Numbered from the stretch's first letter, positions 14,918-22,646 are shown. The stretch is 34,065 nt of DNA from Steroidobacteraceae bacterium (GCA_025451275.1 JANWKR010000007.1:1-34065), one strand, 5' to 3'. Numbers and translations are program-made. Notes: generated from the sequence alone by a model not told the origin.

Positions 14918-15532
14918 TCAGCCGCCGCGGCTGAACTTCTCGGCGTAGTCCTCGATCGAGGCCAGGATCACCGCGGCGGCCTGCGCATAGCCGTAGCGGC
15001 CGGTCACGGCGATCTTCGGCGGCTCGTCGGGCACCAGCTTGTACGTGGAAAAGTAGTGCTCGATGCGCTCCAGGAGCGCGGGGGGCAGATCCCCGATCTC
15101 ATGAGCGTCGCCCCACACGTAGTCGCCCTCGAGCACCGCGATGATCTTGTCGTCGGCCTCGCCGCGATCGATGATCTTCAGTCCCCCGACCACGCAGGCG
15201 CGCAGCAGCACCTCGGAGTGGTTGATCGGGCGCTCGCTGATCACGCAGATATCGAGCGGGTCGCCATCGCCCCGCTCGCACCCCGGAGTCAGGCGGCGCA
15301 CGCGTTCCCCGCAGTAGGTCTGCGGGATGAAACCGTACAGCGACGGCGGCTGCGAGGAGGTGCGCTGCGGGCGGTCGACGCGCAGGTAGCCGCTCGCCTT
15401 GTCGACCTCGTATTTCATGAGGTCGAAGGGCGTGATCTCGATGTAGGCGTTGACGATGCGCGGGGCGTCGGGACCGGGCTCCAGCCCGTGCCAGGGATGC
15501 GGACGCCAGCGCGAATAGGAGGAGTCGGGCAC
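14918..15532 (-). CDS. ppa: Inorganic pyrophosphatase, family I
   Basis: This soluble enzyme of 204 residues hydrolyses pyrophosphate. The metal-binding signature DGDPLDI is at residues 89-95. Other family segments are MKYEVDKASGYLRVDR, LYGFIPQTYC and, towards the C-terminus, DLPPALLERIEHYFSTYK. GTG 15532 is chosen because it gives a family-like length. The longer frame extends into the neighbouring promoter and the divergent ketoacyl synthase gene. No Shine-Dalgarno precedes this GTG, and TACAAT on the minus strand (15544-15539) would place the transcription start at the GTG itself. The start is therefore the least certain part. Confidence 0.9.
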   Translation of the reverse strand: MPDSSYSRWRPHPWHGLEPGPDAPRIVNAYIEITPFDLMKYEVDKASGYLRVDRPQRTSSQPPSLYGFIPQTYCGERVRRLTPGCERGDGDPLDICVISERPINHSEVLLRACVVGGLKIIDRGEADDKIIAVLEGDYVWGDAHEIGDLPPALLERIEHYFSTYKLVPDEPPKIAVTGRYGYAQAAAVILASIEDYAEKFSRGG

Positions 15533-15538
15533 GCGCTG

Positions 15539-15544
15539 ATTGTA
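15539..15544 (-). promoter_or_regulatory. Putative -10 element of the pyrophosphatase gene
   Basis: TACAAT on the minus strand matches the -10 consensus at five of six positions. Counting 7 nt from its last base lands on the G of the proposed GTG start at 15532. No good -35 is seen. It lies in the 65-nt divergent region shared with the ketoacyl synthase gene. Confidence 0.35.
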
Positions 15545-15597
15545 GCGGCAGCCTGCTATCCTTACGAAGCGGTCGGGGCGCTTTCTGGGGGGTGGCG

Positions 15598-16704
15598 GTG
15601 ACCTACGCGGCAATCACCGGCTGGGGCAAGTGCCTGCCGCCCGCGGTGCTGACCAATCACGACCTGTCCGGCATGCTGGACACCAGCGACGAGTGGATCG
15701 TCAGCCGCACCGGCATCAGCGAGCGGCGCATCTCGCACGTGGGACTCGAGGAACTCGCCTACGTCGCCGCGGCGCGCGCGCTGGCGGCCGCCGGCCTCGC
15801 CGGCAGCAGCGTCGAGCTGATCGTGTTCGGCACCTGCAGCCATGACGACCAGGTTCCCAACATGGCCTCGGGCATCCAGCGGCGCATCGGCGCCCAGCCG
15901 GCCGCCGCCTACGACATCAACACTGCCTGCACCAGCTTCCTCTACGGGCTGTCGACCGCCACAGCGCTCATCCGCACCGGCGTGGTGCGCAATGCACTGG
16001 TGATCGGCGCCGAGCTCATCTCGCCGTTCATGGACTGGTCGGACCGCAACGTCGCGGTGCTGTTCGGCGACGGCGCCGCCGCGGTGGTGCTGGAAGCGAG
16101 CGCGCGCGAGGAGGGGCTGCTCGCCGAGAAGCTCGGCTGCTACGGCGAGGCGCGCGAGATCCTGCGCGTGCAGGGCATGGGCGGGACCTACGCCAACCGC
16201 GGGGTGCTGTACGGCATCACGCGCTGGCAGTTCGAGGGGCAGGAGATCTTCAAGCGCGCGGTGGCCGGCATGAGCGGCGCCTGCGAGGAGGCGCTCGCGC
16301 GAGTGCACAAGACCGCCGCGGAGGTGGACCTGGTGGTGCCGCACCAGGCGAATCTGCGCATCATCGAGGCGGTCGCCAAGCGCGCCGGCCTGCCCATGGA
16401 ACGGGTGTTCGTCAACATCCAGCGCTACGGCAACATGTCCTCGGCGACCGTGCCGGTCGCGCTGTGCGAGGCGCTGGAGGCGAGACGGGTGCGCGCCGGG
16501 GCGCTGCTGCTGCTGCCGGGCTTCGGCGGCGGACTGTCGTTCTGCGCGCACGCGGTGCGCTGGGGTGCGCGTGTCACGCCGCTCGGCACGACGGACGTGG
16601 AGCTGCCGCCGAATGAATTGCCCGCGGCGGAAATCCTGCGCCGCTGCCTGGAGCGCAAGACTCACCCCGCGCCCGGGGCCGCCTCGGCGCATCCCTTCGG
16701 CTAG
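15598..16704 (+). CDS. FabH-like 3-oxoacyl-ACP synthase III with C-terminal tail
   Basis: This 368-residue thiolase-fold condensing enzyme has the KAS III triad: Cys111 in NTACTSFLYG, His249 in VVPHQANLRI and Asn279 in YGNMSSATVP. The second GTG (15598) is preferred over GTG 15592 because the GGGGGG stretch then sits at a workable distance, and MTYAAITGWGKCLPP is a typical start. After the usual KAS III end (FCAHAVRWG) there is an extra tail of about 46 residues containing TPLGTTDVELPPNE. E. coli FabH (317 residues) lacks it; I recall similar tails in some gammaproteobacterial paralogues. It may start fatty-acid synthesis or act in a side pathway. No other fab genes are nearby. Confidence 0.9.
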   Translation: MTYAAITGWGKCLPPAVLTNHDLSGMLDTSDEWIVSRTGISERRISHVGLEELAYVAAARALAAAGLAGSSVELIVFGTCSHDDQVPNMASGIQRRIGAQPAAAYDINTACTSFLYGLSTATALIRTGVVRNALVIGAELISPFMDWSDRNVAVLFGDGAAAVVLEASAREEGLLAEKLGCYGEAREILRVQGMGGTYANRGVLYGITRWQFEGQEIFKRAVAGMSGACEEALARVHKTAAEVDLVVPHQANLRIIEAVAKRAGLPMERVFVNIQRYGNMSSATVPVALCEALEARRVRAGALLLLPGFGGGLSFCAHAVRWGARVTPLGTTDVELPPNELPAAEILRRCLERKTHPAPGAASAHPFG

Positions 16705-16716
16705 CAGCGCACGATG

Positions 16717-16740
16717 GCGGGCGCCCGTGCGGGCGCCCGC
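16717..16740. terminator. Perfect GC hairpin between convergent genes
   Basis: GCGGGCGCCC (16717-16726) and GGGCGCCCGC (16731-16740) form a perfect 10-bp stem with a GTGC loop. It sits in the 41-nt gap between the KAS III-like gene and bTHX. No T-tract follows on either strand. A bidirectional terminator is the likeliest role. Confidence 0.6.
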
Positions 16741-16745
16741 AGCAA

Positions 16746-16868
16746 TCAGCCGTGCTTCGCGGCCTTGGCCGCCTTCTTGCGGCGCTTGGCCGGATCCTTG
16801 GGGCGCGACTTGCCGAAGGACCCCTGGTAGATCTTGCCGCGCCGCGTTCTGTGGTCGCCCTTACCCAT
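16746..16868 (-). CDS. 30S ribosomal protein bTHX
   Basis: This 40-residue, highly basic peptide begins MGKGDHRTRRGKIYQGSFGK and ends in a Lys/Ala tail. It matches the bTHX (Thx) family, a small peptide that sits in the head of the 30S subunit in Thermus and has homologues in proteobacteria. ATG 16868 has GGAG 9 nt upstream. The longer open frame reaching 17147 is antisense shadow over the RRM gene and is not coding. It lies downstream of the RRM gene on the same strand, separated from it by a terminator. Confidence 0.93.
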   Translation of the reverse strand: MGKGDHRTRRGKIYQGSFGKSRPKDPAKRRKKAAKAAKHG

Positions 16869-16900
16869 GAGAAACAACTCCGATCGTGCATCACATAATG

Positions 16901-16945
16901 AAAAGGGCCGGCCGCCGGTGCCACGCAGGCACTGACGGCCGGCCC
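16901..16945 (-). terminator. Rho-independent terminator downstream of the RRM gene
   Basis: On the minus strand a 10-bp GC stem (16945-16936 with 16914-16905) is capped by a second 5-bp stem (GTGCC/GGCAC) with loop ACGCA. It is followed directly by TTTT (16904-16901). It begins 18 nt beyond the RRM stop codon, so it should end that transcript before bTHX. Confidence 0.8.
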
Positions 16946-16962
16946 TCAGGCAGCTAGGAAGC

Positions 16963-17256
16963 TTACCAGCGCTTCGGGGCGCCGCCGCCGCGGTTGCCGC
17001 CGCCGCCGCCGCCGGTGCGCTCCTGGGCCTCGTTGACCCGCAGCGGACGTCCGCCGAGGTCCTTGCCGTTGAGGTTCTGGATGGCGCGCGACGCATCGGC
17101 GCGCGACATCTCCACGAAGCCGAAGCCGCGCGGCCGGCCGGTGTCACGGTCGGTGATGATGCTCACGGACTCGACGGTGCCGTGCTGTGCGAACAGCTCG
17201 CGGACTTCGGCGTCAGTGGCGGAAAACGGCAGGTTGCCAACATAGATCTTCGTCAT
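16963..17256 (-). CDS. RRM-domain RNA-binding protein with glycine-rich tail
   Basis: This 97-residue protein has a single RNA recognition motif with RNP2 IYVGNL (residues 4-9) and RNP1 RGFGFVEM (43-50). A Gly/Arg tail containing a run of glycines follows. ATG 17256 has AGGAG 9 nt upstream; an earlier in-frame ATG at 17277 lacks a site and is rejected. Such proteins in cyanobacteria and proteobacteria are often cold-induced single-strand RNA binders. This one has its own terminator, and it may be transcribed from the AT-richer region at 17,650-17,730, together with the doubtful small reading frame upstream. Confidence 0.93.
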   Translation of the reverse strand: MTKIYVGNLPFSATDAEVRELFAQHGTVESVSIITDRDTGRPRGFGFVEMSRADASRAIQNLNGKDLGGRPLRVNEAQERTGGGGGGNRGGGAPKRW

Positions 17257-17283
17257 GCAGAAAGACTCCTGAATCAAACACTC

Positions 17284-17604
17284 TCAGCAGGAGCGCATAC
17301 CGAAGATTGAAAGGGTCGTCGGTGCACGCACTGCCACCTGGTCGGGAACGATTCGGCTTTTCAGACTCGGAAGCCAACTCGCAATCGCAGCGGGCGGCAG
17401 GCGGCAGGAAAGGGAAAGGTCACGAACCGGCGCGGACGATAACTCAACCCCCATGACAGGCACAAGCCGGACTGTTCCAACTGCGACAGGGGGCGGGTCG
17501 CGTGCAGGCTGTGGGTCGTCGGAACCCGCGCCCAGGTATGCCATGAGCAGTGCTACACCCAGTCCGGCGGCCACCGCCCCCAGCGGTCGCTCGAAGATGA
17601 ACAT
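17284..17604 (-). CDS. Possible small single-pass membrane protein (doubtful)
   Basis: This reading frame of 106 codons starts at ATG 17604, with a good GGAGG 8 nt upstream. The first 30 residues form a plausible membrane anchor (GAVAAGLGVALLMAYLGAG). After about residue 40 third-position GC falls and the sequence (DLSLSCRLPPAAIASWLP) looks less like a conserved domain. It ends 27 nt before the RRM start. It may be a real small gene in an operon with the RRM protein, or part of a long RRM leader. No family is recognised. If it is not coding, 17257-17732 holds no other gene that I can see. Confidence 0.4.
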   Translation of the reverse strand: MFIFERPLGAVAAGLGVALLMAYLGAGSDDPQPARDPPPVAVGTVRLVPVMGVELSSAPVRDLSLSCRLPPAAIASWLPSLKSRIVPDQVAVRAPTTLSIFGMRSC

Positions 17605-17627
17605 GCTCGCACCCTCCGTGTCGGGGA

Positions 17628-17646
17628 TGCCGGCGCGCCGCCGGCA
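17628..17646. repeat. Inverted repeat upstream of the RRM-side reading frame
   Basis: TGCCGGCG (17628-17635) and CGCCGGCA (17639-17646) form a perfect 8-bp stem with a 3-nt loop. It lies about 24 nt upstream of ATG 17604 on the minus strand. It could be a leader hairpin or an operator; nothing decides between them. Confidence 0.35.
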
Positions 17647-17732
17647 GGGAGCAATGTAGGACTGCCGGTCGCTCACAAAAACAGGCTAATCACGAATTTA
17701 TTGTCCTGAAATGCCATACAATCCAGGACGGC
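17647..17732. promoter_or_regulatory. Divergent promoter region of LysR gene and RRM-side operon
   Basis: This is the most AT-rich stretch nearby. On the plus strand TACAAT (17717-17722) is a good -10 lying 10 nt before the LysR ATG. On the minus strand TACATT (17658-17653) could serve the opposite operon, with TTGTGA at a short 14-nt spacing. The LysR side also holds a dyad, ATTGT (17700-17704) and ACAAT (17718-17722) separated by 13 nt, which overlaps the -10. LysR-type regulators often bind such dyads in their own divergent promoters, so autoregulation is plausible but not shown. Confidence 0.4.
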
Positions 17733-18668
17733 ATGGATCAGCTGGTGTGCATGCGCAGCTTCGCGCGGGTCGCGGACCTGCGCTCCTTCACCCGCGCGGC
17801 GGATGCGCTGGGCGTGTCACGCGCGGTGGTCAGCACGCACGTGGCGGAGCTCGAGCAGCATCTCAAGTGCCAGCTGTTCCACCGCACCACGCGGCGGGTA
17901 GGCCTGACCAGCGACGGCGCGGAGTACCTGGGGCGCTGCCAGCGCATCCTGGCGGAGCTCGAGGCGGCCGACGAGGCGCTGCGGCGCACGCGCCTGTCAC
18001 CCGAGGGCCGCCTGCGCGTCGACGTGCCGGTGGTGTTCGGCCGCTCGCTGCTGATCCCGGCGCTGCCGCAGTTCACCGCACGTTATCCGCAGCTGCAGCT
18101 GGAAGTGCAGTTCAACGACCGCGTCATCGATCTCATCGCGGAGGAAGTCGATCTCGCGGTGCGCGTCGGCAGCGTGCGCGCGCCGCATCTGGTGGCGCGC
18201 CGCGTCGTGACGACACGCACCCTGACCTGCGCCTCGCCCGAGTACCTGCGCGAGCACGGCGCGCCGCAGGAGCCGGAGGAGCTGCGCCGCCACCGGCTGG
18301 TGGGTCATATCGGCAGCGGCGATCGCCGTCCGCGCCGCTGGCGGTTTCAGAAGGGCGCCGTGCGCCGGCAGCTCGCCCTGCCCTTCAGCGTCGCCTTCAA
18401 CTCCGTGGAGGCGCAGATCATGGCCGCGATCCGCGGCGCCGGCATCGTGCACGCCATGGACCTGGTGGTGGCCGAGGCGCTGGCGGTGGGCAAGCTCGAG
18501 GTGGTGCTGCCGGAGTGGTCGGCGCCGGGTGCGCCGATATCCGTCGTGTGTCGCGCAGCGCTGCGCGACTCTCCCAAGATCCGTGTGTTCGCCGACTTCG
18601 CCGCCGGGCTGCTGCTGCAGTACCGCCAGCGCGTGGACGCGCTGTTCGAATTCGCCCCACCGGGGTGA
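17733..18668 (+). CDS. LysR-family transcriptional regulator
   Basis: This 311-residue regulator has an N-terminal winged helix-turn-helix (MDQLVCMRSFARVADLRSFT, then AADALGVSRAVVSTHVAELE and LFHRTTRRVGLTSDG). A linker helix follows, then a substrate-binding domain from about residue 92 (GRLRVDVPVVFGRSLLIPAL). It resembles the CrgA/AaeR-like subgroup. The target and inducer are unknown. The next gene starts 14 nt after its stop and may be co-transcribed. The divergent RRM-side transcript is a possible target. Confidence 0.94.
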   Translation: MDQLVCMRSFARVADLRSFTRAADALGVSRAVVSTHVAELEQHLKCQLFHRTTRRVGLTSDGAEYLGRCQRILAELEAADEALRRTRLSPEGRLRVDVPVVFGRSLLIPALPQFTARYPQLQLEVQFNDRVIDLIAEEVDLAVRVGSVRAPHLVARRVVTTRTLTCASPEYLREHGAPQEPEELRRHRLVGHIGSGDRRPRRWRFQKGAVRRQLALPFSVAFNSVEAQIMAAIRGAGIVHAMDLVVAEALAVGKLEVVLPEWSAPGAPISVVCRAALRDSPKIRVFADFAAGLLLQYRQRVDALFEFAPPG

Positions 18669-18682
18669 GCTAAGAGCCGCCG

Positions 18683-19492
18683 ATGCGTCGCTCAGTGCTG
18701 GTCCTGGTCCTGGTCCTGCCGGCATCCGGCGCCCCGTGCAGCGTCTGCGTCGCGGGCGCACCCCGGATCACGCTGGAGATCGCGGCGACCGATCCGCCAT
18801 CGCCCGCGGTTTTGCACGCCGATGACGAGGTGTACGTGCGTGTGCGCTACCAATCGGACGCGCCGCTGCGCATCTGGGTACGTCCCTACCTGCATGACGC
18901 GCCGGCCGCGGCGATGAGCGGCGGTTCGCCGGTGTACCCGGCCGGCGCAGGTGAGGCCTTCGGCTGGTTCTCCTTCGGCGGCCGCGGCACGGTGGACGCC
19001 ATCCATGTGCAGGCCGCGGCCGCGAACTCGGGCCATCCGACGACGGATGTAGCGGCCAACGCCGAGTTCAGCTGGGACGACAGTGTGGGCGCGCGCCATG
19101 AGCGAGCCGCCTGGGTCGCGCCTATGGTGCACCGCCAGAAAGAGGCGCAGAAGCAGGAGTACCGCGCGTACGCCAACCGGCCGCTCGGGATTTCCGGCAC
19201 GCTGGCGCTCGGCGTCTTCGCCATCGGCGTGCTCGCGTCGCTGGCGGGGTGCTTTGCGTGGCCGATATGGGGAGTACTGCGCTGGCGCGGCCTCTGGCGG
19301 GCGCTCGCCGCGGTGCCGCTGGCGATGATGCTCCTGTGGTGCCTGAAGGACTGCGCCGACCTCAGCCGCGATCCAACTTCGCACAACCTGCTGCCGTTCG
19401 AGTTGATAGAGGCGGCGGTTCTGGCCACACCCTACATGCTGGCGGTATGGCTCCTGCGGCGGGCGAGCCTGCGCCGCAGCGCCAGCGGCTGA
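18683..19492 (+). CDS. Exported/membrane protein of unknown function
   Basis: This 269-residue protein starts at ATG 18683. Residues 1-17 are a signal-like hydrophobic leader built partly from a Leu-Val repeat. A probable periplasmic domain (about 25-165) follows, with beta-like sequence (EVYVRVRYQSDAPLRIWVRP and FGWFSFGGRGTVDAIHVQ). Three C-terminal hydrophobic segments come next, at about residues 174-196, 207-222 and 240-256. No family is recognised. It is 14 nt downstream of the LysR gene and probably shares its transcript. Confidence 0.8.
   Translation: MRRSVLVLVLVLPASGAPCSVCVAGAPRITLEIAATDPPSPAVLHADDEVYVRVRYQSDAPLRIWVRPYLHDAPAAAMSGGSPVYPAGAGEAFGWFSFGGRGTVDAIHVQAAAANSGHPTTDVAANAEFSWDDSVGARHERAAWVAPMVHRQKEAQKQEYRAYANRPLGISGTLALGVFAIGVLASLAGCFAWPIWGVLRWRGLWRALAAVPLAMMLLWCLKDCADLSRDPTSHNLLPFELIEAAVLATPYMLAVWLLRRASLRRSASG
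18698..18718 (+). repeat. CTGGTC hexanucleotide tandem repeat in a signal peptide
   Basis: Three perfect copies of CTGGTC plus CTG lie in frame near the 5' end of the membrane-protein gene and encode Leu-Val three times. Because the unit is 6 nt, slippage would lengthen or shorten the hydrophobic core without a frameshift. Confidence 0.85.
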
Positions 19493-19504
19493 GCGCCCGG
19501 AGCG

Positions 19505-21877
19505 TCAGCGCCGCGAGCGGCCGCCGAGCTGCTCGAGCGCCTTGATCTGCAGCAGGGTCGAGTCCGAGGCGGGCAGCAGCTGGTTCGCCTGGCGCACGAA
19601 AGCGGGAATGTCCGCGGCCGCGAGCGGCATGCTGATCAGGAAGCCCTGCGCAAAATCGCAGCCGAGCCGGCGCAGCAGGTTCCAGGCGCTGACTTCCTCG
19701 ACCCCCTCGGCGACCACCTTCAGACCCATGCGGTGGCCGAGCTCGATGGTGGAGGCAACGATGGTGACCGCGCCGTTCGCCGCCTGGGCGATGAACGAGC
19801 GGTCGATCTTCAGCTCGTCGACCGGCAGCACTGCAAGCTGCGACAGCGTCGAGTGCCCGGTGCCGAAGTCGTCGATGGCGAAGCGCAGCCCGGCGAGGCG
19901 CAGCAGCTGCATGTTACGTACCGCCACCTGCGGATCGCGCATCACCGCGCTCTCGGTGATCTCCAGCATGAGTGCCGACGGCTCGACGCGCTCGGCGCGC
20001 AGCAGCCGCAGCAGCGCATCGCCCAGCTCGGGATCGAGGATGTCCGCCGCGGACAGGTTCACCGCCAGCTCCAGCGCGAGCCCCTGGCGGCGCCACTCGC
20101 CGAGCTGGCGCACGGCCGCGCCCAGCACCCAGCTGGTGAGCCGCCGCGAGCCGCCGGTACTCTCGGCCAGCGGCACGAACTCCGCCGGCGATACCGCGCC
20201 GAGCTGCGGATGCTGCCAGCGCACCAGCGCCTCGAGACTCGACACCGAGCGGTCCGCCATCGTCACCTTCGGCTGGTACACGAGCGTCAGGTGGTTCTCA
20301 TCGATGGCGGCGCGCAGATCGGTGATCAGGGCGAGGCGGCGGCGGTGCTCCTCGTCCTGGCCGAGGCGATACATGGCGATGCGGGTGCGCACTTCTTCGG
20401 CATCGTCGAGCGCCACCTGGGCGCGCTGCAGCAGCTCGTTGGCGCTGCGCCCGTGGCTGGGGAACAGACACACGCCGCAGGCCACGCGCAGATCGAGGCT
20501 GACGCCGGCCAGGTGGAAGCCGGTGCGGATCACCGCGGCGAGCTGCTCGGCGTACAGCAGGGCGCGCTCGGCCGAGCAGCCCGGGGCGATGACCAGGAAC
20601 TGCGTTTCACCGAGCCGCGCCAGCGTGTCGACGGCGGCCACGTTCTGCTGCAGCCGGCGTGCCGCCTCGCGCAGCACGTCATCGCCCACCCGGTGGCCGA
20701 GCGAGGCGTTGATGTCGCGCAGGTTGCGCAGCTCGACGAGCACCAGCGCCGTGCTGGCCTCGCGCGCCACGCCGCTCACCAGGCTCTCGAGCCCACGCAT
20801 CACCAGCGCGCGGTTCGGCAGCTGGGTGAGCGGATCGTGGTAGGCCTGGTAGGTGATGTCCGCCTCGCGCGCCGCGATGTTGCTCTGCATGGCGTTGAAG
20901 GTCGCCGCCAGGCGCCGGAACTCGTCGCCGCCGGCGACGCTCACCGCGGTCTCGTACTGGCCCTGCTCGATGCGACGCGCGGCGCGCATCAGCTCGCCGA
21001 GCGGGCGCGTCGCGCTGCGGCCGAGCAGCGCGCCGACCACCGCGGCGAGCAGCAGCGCGATGCCGTCGATGAGCAGCATGGCGTCGCGCAGCTCGCGATA
21101 GGGAGCGAGCACGTCCGCCAGCGGTCGCAGCAGGATCAGATCCACGGCATCGCCGCCGGCGCCCAGGCGGCGCGCGAAGCTCAGGTAGTCGCCGTCGCCG
21201 AGGTGCGCGCTGCGGGCGCCGCCCGGGGCGACCGGGAAGTCCGCCGGGGCGAAGCTGCCGGCCGCGAGCGTGGAGGCGACGCGCACCCCGTCGTGGCCGT
21301 GGGTGACGATCGCCACCTGCGAGTCCACCAGGTCGCGGATCTTCTGCGCCAGCGCGTCGTCGGCCGCGAAGCCCATCGCCACCCAGGCGATGGTTTCGGG
21401 TGCACGCACCGGCGCCAGGAAGAACTGGTAGGACTGCGCGCCGAACACCCGGAAGTTCGGCTCGTCGCGCTCGGTGCCGGCATCCGCGAGCAGCCCGGCG
21501 AGCGAGCTGTCGGCGCCGAAGGCGCCACCCGCGGAGGAGGCGAGCACGCGCCCGTGCGTGTCCAGCACCAGCACCATGTCCGCGCCGATGCGCAGCGCGT
21601 TGTTGCGTGCCGCGGACAGAATGGTGGGCACGTGGCCGCTCGCCACCGCCTCACGGAAGCCGAAGTCGCCGGCCAGCACGGCCACGCCATTGGCGAGCTG
21701 CCCGGCGCGGAAGCGCACCAGGTGCTCGGCGAGCGCCGCGCCCGAGCGCAGCTGCTCGGCGGCGCGCGCCTCGACCGTGCGCCGGGTGCTGAGGAGCACT
21801 GCGGCGAGCGTCACAGTTTGCGTGACGACGCTCAGGCCGATGATCAGCGCGAGAACCCGTTTGCGGAAACTGCTCAT
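19505..21877 (-). CDS. Cache-HAMP-GGDEF(degenerate)-EAL membrane phosphodiesterase
   Basis: This is a 790-residue c-di-GMP signalling protein. Order: TM1 (8-30), a periplasmic sensor of Cache type (31-265), TM2 (268-287), HAMP (287-340), GGDEF-like domain (345-505), EAL domain (510-775). The GGDEF signature is replaced by GETQF (423-427) and the RxxD inhibitory site is absent, so cyclase activity is not expected. The EAL domain keeps SSLEAL (Glu549), Asn607, LEITES (Glu639), IDDFGTG (Asp669/670), Lys690 and AEGVEE (Glu724), so phosphodiesterase activity is likely. ATG 21877 is chosen directly before the first membrane segment. It diverges from the cupredoxin/barrel pair, with 71 nt between the start codons. 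Confidence 0.94.
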   Translation of the reverse strand: MSSFRKRVLALIIGLSVVTQTVTLAAVLLSTRRTVEARAAEQLRSGAALAEHLVRFRAGQLANGVAVLAGDFGFREAVASGHVPTILSAARNNALRIGADMVLVLDTHGRVLASSAGGAFGADSSLAGLLADAGTERDEPNFRVFGAQSYQFFLAPVRAPETIAWVAMGFAADDALAQKIRDLVDSQVAIVTHGHDGVRVASTLAAGSFAPADFPVAPGGARSAHLGDGDYLSFARRLGAGGDAVDLILLRPLADVLAPYRELRDAMLLIDGIALLLAAVVGALLGRSATRPLGELMRAARRIEQGQYETAVSVAGGDEFRRLAATFNAMQSNIAAREADITYQAYHDPLTQLPNRALVMRGLESLVSGVAREASTALVLVELRNLRDINASLGHRVGDDVLREAARRLQQNVAAVDTLARLGETQFLVIAPGCSAERALLYAEQLAAVIRTGFHLAGVSLDLRVACGVCLFPSHGRSANELLQRAQVALDDAEEVRTRIAMYRLGQDEEHRRRLALITDLRAAIDENHLTLVYQPKVTMADRSVSSLEALVRWQHPQLGAVSPAEFVPLAESTGGSRRLTSWVLGAAVRQLGEWRRQGLALELAVNLSAADILDPELGDALLRLLRAERVEPSALMLEITESAVMRDPQVAVRNMQLLRLAGLRFAIDDFGTGHSTLSQLAVLPVDELKIDRSFIAQAANGAVTIVASTIELGHRMGLKVVAEGVEEVSAWNLLRRLGCDFAQGFLISMPLAAADIPAFVRQANQLLPASDSTLLQIKALEQLGGRSRR

Positions 21878-21948
21878 GAAGCTGCCTGAATATGCCCGCC
21901 CCATCCTATGAGTCCCGCGGCCGTTCCCGCGAGGATCTGAGCGCGGGA

Positions 21949-22635
21949 ATGAGACCTCCGGCACGAGTGCGTCGCATCCAGGCCCTCATCCGGCTCGCCG
22001 CCGTAGTGCTGGCCGTGCTCGGGGCCGGCGCGCTCGCCGTTCCCGCCGGCGCCGCCACGCTGGTGATCAACGTGCGCGCCGCCGACGGCCGCCCACTGCC
22101 GGGCGCTGTGGTCACGATCCGCCCGCTCGACGGCGCGCCGCGCAAGGTCGCGCCGGTGCACGCGGTCATGGATCAGGTCAACCGTGCCTTCGCGCCCGAC
22201 CTGCTCGTGATCCCGGTCGGCTCGACCGTGGAGTTCCCCAACAGCGACGTGGTCAGTCACCAGATCTACTCGTTCTCGCCGGCGAAGCGCTTTCAGCTGC
22301 CGCTGTACCGGGGCACGCCCTACCCGCCCGTGCACTTCGACCAGACGGGCGTCGTGACCCTGGGCTGCAACATCCACGACGAGATGCTCGCGTACCTGGT
22401 GGTCACGGATGCCGCCTACTTCGGCCGCACCGACCACGACGGCGCCTTCACCGCGGAGGTGCCGCGCGGGCGCTACACCGTCGGCATCTGGCATCCGCGC
22501 CTGCGGGATGCCGAGGCCGACCTGGAGCGCGAGCTGTCGGTGGGCGAGACCGACCGCGCCGATCTCACGCTGCGGCTCGGAAAATCCCTCGAGCCGGCGC
22601 CGCTCATCGACCGGCCGCACTCCTGGGACTACTAG
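21949..22635 (+). CDS. Exported cupredoxin-like copper protein (methylamine-utilisation-like)
   Basis: The product is 228 residues with a long Sec signal (about 1-36, cleavage near AGAA/T). The mature protein resembles plastocyanin/azurin-like proteins often labelled methylamine utilisation protein. A complete type-1 copper ligand set is visible: His104 in VVSHQIYSFS and Cys140, His143 and Met146 in LGCNIHDEM. A second beta domain follows (DGAFTAEVPRGRYTVGIWHP). ATG 21949 is preferred to an upstream ATG at 21892 because it opens directly onto the basic start of the signal peptide. No other mau genes are present, so methylamine oxidation is not supported. The barrel gene begins 11 nt downstream. 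Confidence 0.88.
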   Translation: MRPPARVRRIQALIRLAAVVLAVLGAGALAVPAGAATLVINVRAADGRPLPGAVVTIRPLDGAPRKVAPVHAVMDQVNRAFAPDLLVIPVGSTVEFPNSDVVSHQIYSFSPAKRFQLPLYRGTPYPPVHFDQTGVVTLGCNIHDEMLAYLVVTDAAYFGRTDHDGAFTAEVPRGRYTVGIWHPRLRDAEADLERELSVGETDRADLTLRLGKSLEPAPLIDRPHSWDY

Positions 22636-22646
22636 GGCGCCCCGCC

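Noticed and set aside
21949..22635. Methylamine utilisation operon
   Set aside because: Only the cupredoxin-like protein carries that label; no methylamine dehydrogenase subunits or maturation genes are present.
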